Assembly (NCBI RefSeq): GCF_020080835.1 | Contig: NW_025401664.1 | Coordinates: 186,001 to 250,000, forward strand | Source of the DNA: Cotesia glomerata | Lineage: Eukaryota; Arthropoda; Insecta; Hymenoptera; Braconidae | DNA: 64,000 nucleotides | Reading direction: 5' to 3' | Part shown: piece by piece, positions 63,304 through 64,000 of the stretch | Layout of the letters: every line of letters starts with the position of its first letter | Numbering within the stretch: position 1 is the stretch's first letter | Program-made: the position numbers and the translations under genes | Notes under the pieces: model-generated | What the model was told of the DNA's origin: nothing | What the model saw: only the letters and a program-made list of their open reading frames with translations | Database searches by the model: none

Positions 63304-64000
63304 ATGTGAAATAATAATAATCGTTTAGTGTAAATAAAATTTAATAATTATGATGAAAACTGTGTCAGTAAGTTATTTATGGTAAATCCTGAGCATAGAA
63401 TTTTTTTAGAAATTTTTTATTACAAAAAGTTGGAATTTGAAATTTTGAAAAATCGGAAAAAAAAATGGATCCCATCGATTGCCCATTAAGGGACTAGGCT
63501 TAAAAGTTGGGGGATAATTGACAGTTTTATAGAAAAAATTTCCAAGAAAATCGATTAGTACATGTTTTTTGGAAATCAACATTTTAAAGTCAAAATTTGA
63601 AAATCTTATAGAAATACAGTTTAAAATTTTTTTTTGATTTTATATCCTAAAAGTGTGTTTAAAAACAAAAATTTTCAAAAAAAAAAAACGTCCCGATTGG
63701 CCCATTTTTCGCAAAGTTACAGACATTTGAAAAAAAGAAAAGCGATTTTTTTAAAAAATTGATATCTCGAAAACGGCTGGGCAAAAAAAATTGAAAAAAA
63801 TCATGGAGGTCCTTTTCAATGGGTACTATAACATAAAACATTTTCAGAAAAATCGCAGATGCAAAGGCAGAATGCTATCCGATTTGGCGTGGAATGCCCC
63901 ATTTACTATTAATTCATTAATTTTAGTATAAATAATAAGCTAAAAAGAGAACTATTTAGTTTCGATCTATTTAATAGCACACCACTTTGCTAACCCTCAG
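63304..64000. other. AT-rich tail with repeat-like segments
   Basis: No gene. TTGGCGTGGAATGCCCCATT (63881-63900) and TTGATATCTCGAAAACGGCT (63759-63778) look like repetitive DNA near transposon ends; may be the 3' part of the element carrying the preceding pseudogene. Confidence 0.4.

Overview
This is AT-rich eukaryotic DNA, most likely from an insect. It has spliced genes with GTAAGT donors, TATA-plus-TCAGT core promoters, long (GT)n tracts, R1-type and copia-type retroelements, a Crypton-like recombinase gene and several Polinton/Maverick (adintovirus-like) elements. A parasitoid wasp or similar hymenopteran would fit, but the sequence alone does not prove it. I recognise no ordinary single-copy host gene: the window is a nest of mobile elements.

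Layout. 1-4447: an R1-clade non-LTR retrotransposon on the minus strand, broken by frameshifts and a stop, inserted at a (TG)n tract inside an LTR-like repeat (4490-5348). 5349-8499: non-coding, with one copy of a dispersed repeat. 8500-10396: a complete solo LTR-like repeat with a 4-bp target duplication (ATGA); a relative lies at 41898-43754 (target duplication CACC). 10621-14160: a decayed copia element missing its gag end. 14161-29009: Polinton A, an old copy in the opposite orientation to Polinton C, split by a 7.2-kb palindromic hAT-like element (17550-24753, 8-bp duplication) and by a small tRNA-like composite insertion. 29010-34274: Polinton B, a different lineage with integrase, penton, basic core protein, major capsid protein, an unknown conserved protein and protease, several of them with stops. 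36316-41514: remains of a multi-exon Crypton-type tyrosine recombinase gene whose catalytic tyrosine codon is now a stop. 44935-61016: Polinton C, nearly complete. 61117-63303: a spliced, decayed transposase-like pseudogene.

Polinton C is the centrepiece. It encodes protein-primed DNA polymerase B, a chromodomain integrase, a fibre-like coiled-coil protein, a conserved unknown, a packaging ATPase, a phospholipase A2/basic core protein, an adenain-like protease, a penton, a split capsid gene, several small conserved ORFs, a new protein with a duplicated domain and a possible myristoylation signal, and a small spliced gene. Its inverted terminal repeats are identical over the 180 bp that can be compared, which suggests recent insertion.

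The most notable observation is that the protease has no AUG. It begins in the -1 frame exactly where the upstream PLA2/core ORF ends, at an A AAA AAC slippery heptamer. The same arrangement is kept in Polinton A, which suggests programmed -1 frameshifting that makes a core-protease fusion. Other points are TGACGTCA-containing promoter repeats shared by two promoter regions, a divergent TATA/Inr promoter between the ATPase and core genes, and an assembly gap inside the polymerase gene flanked by identical 39-bp ends.
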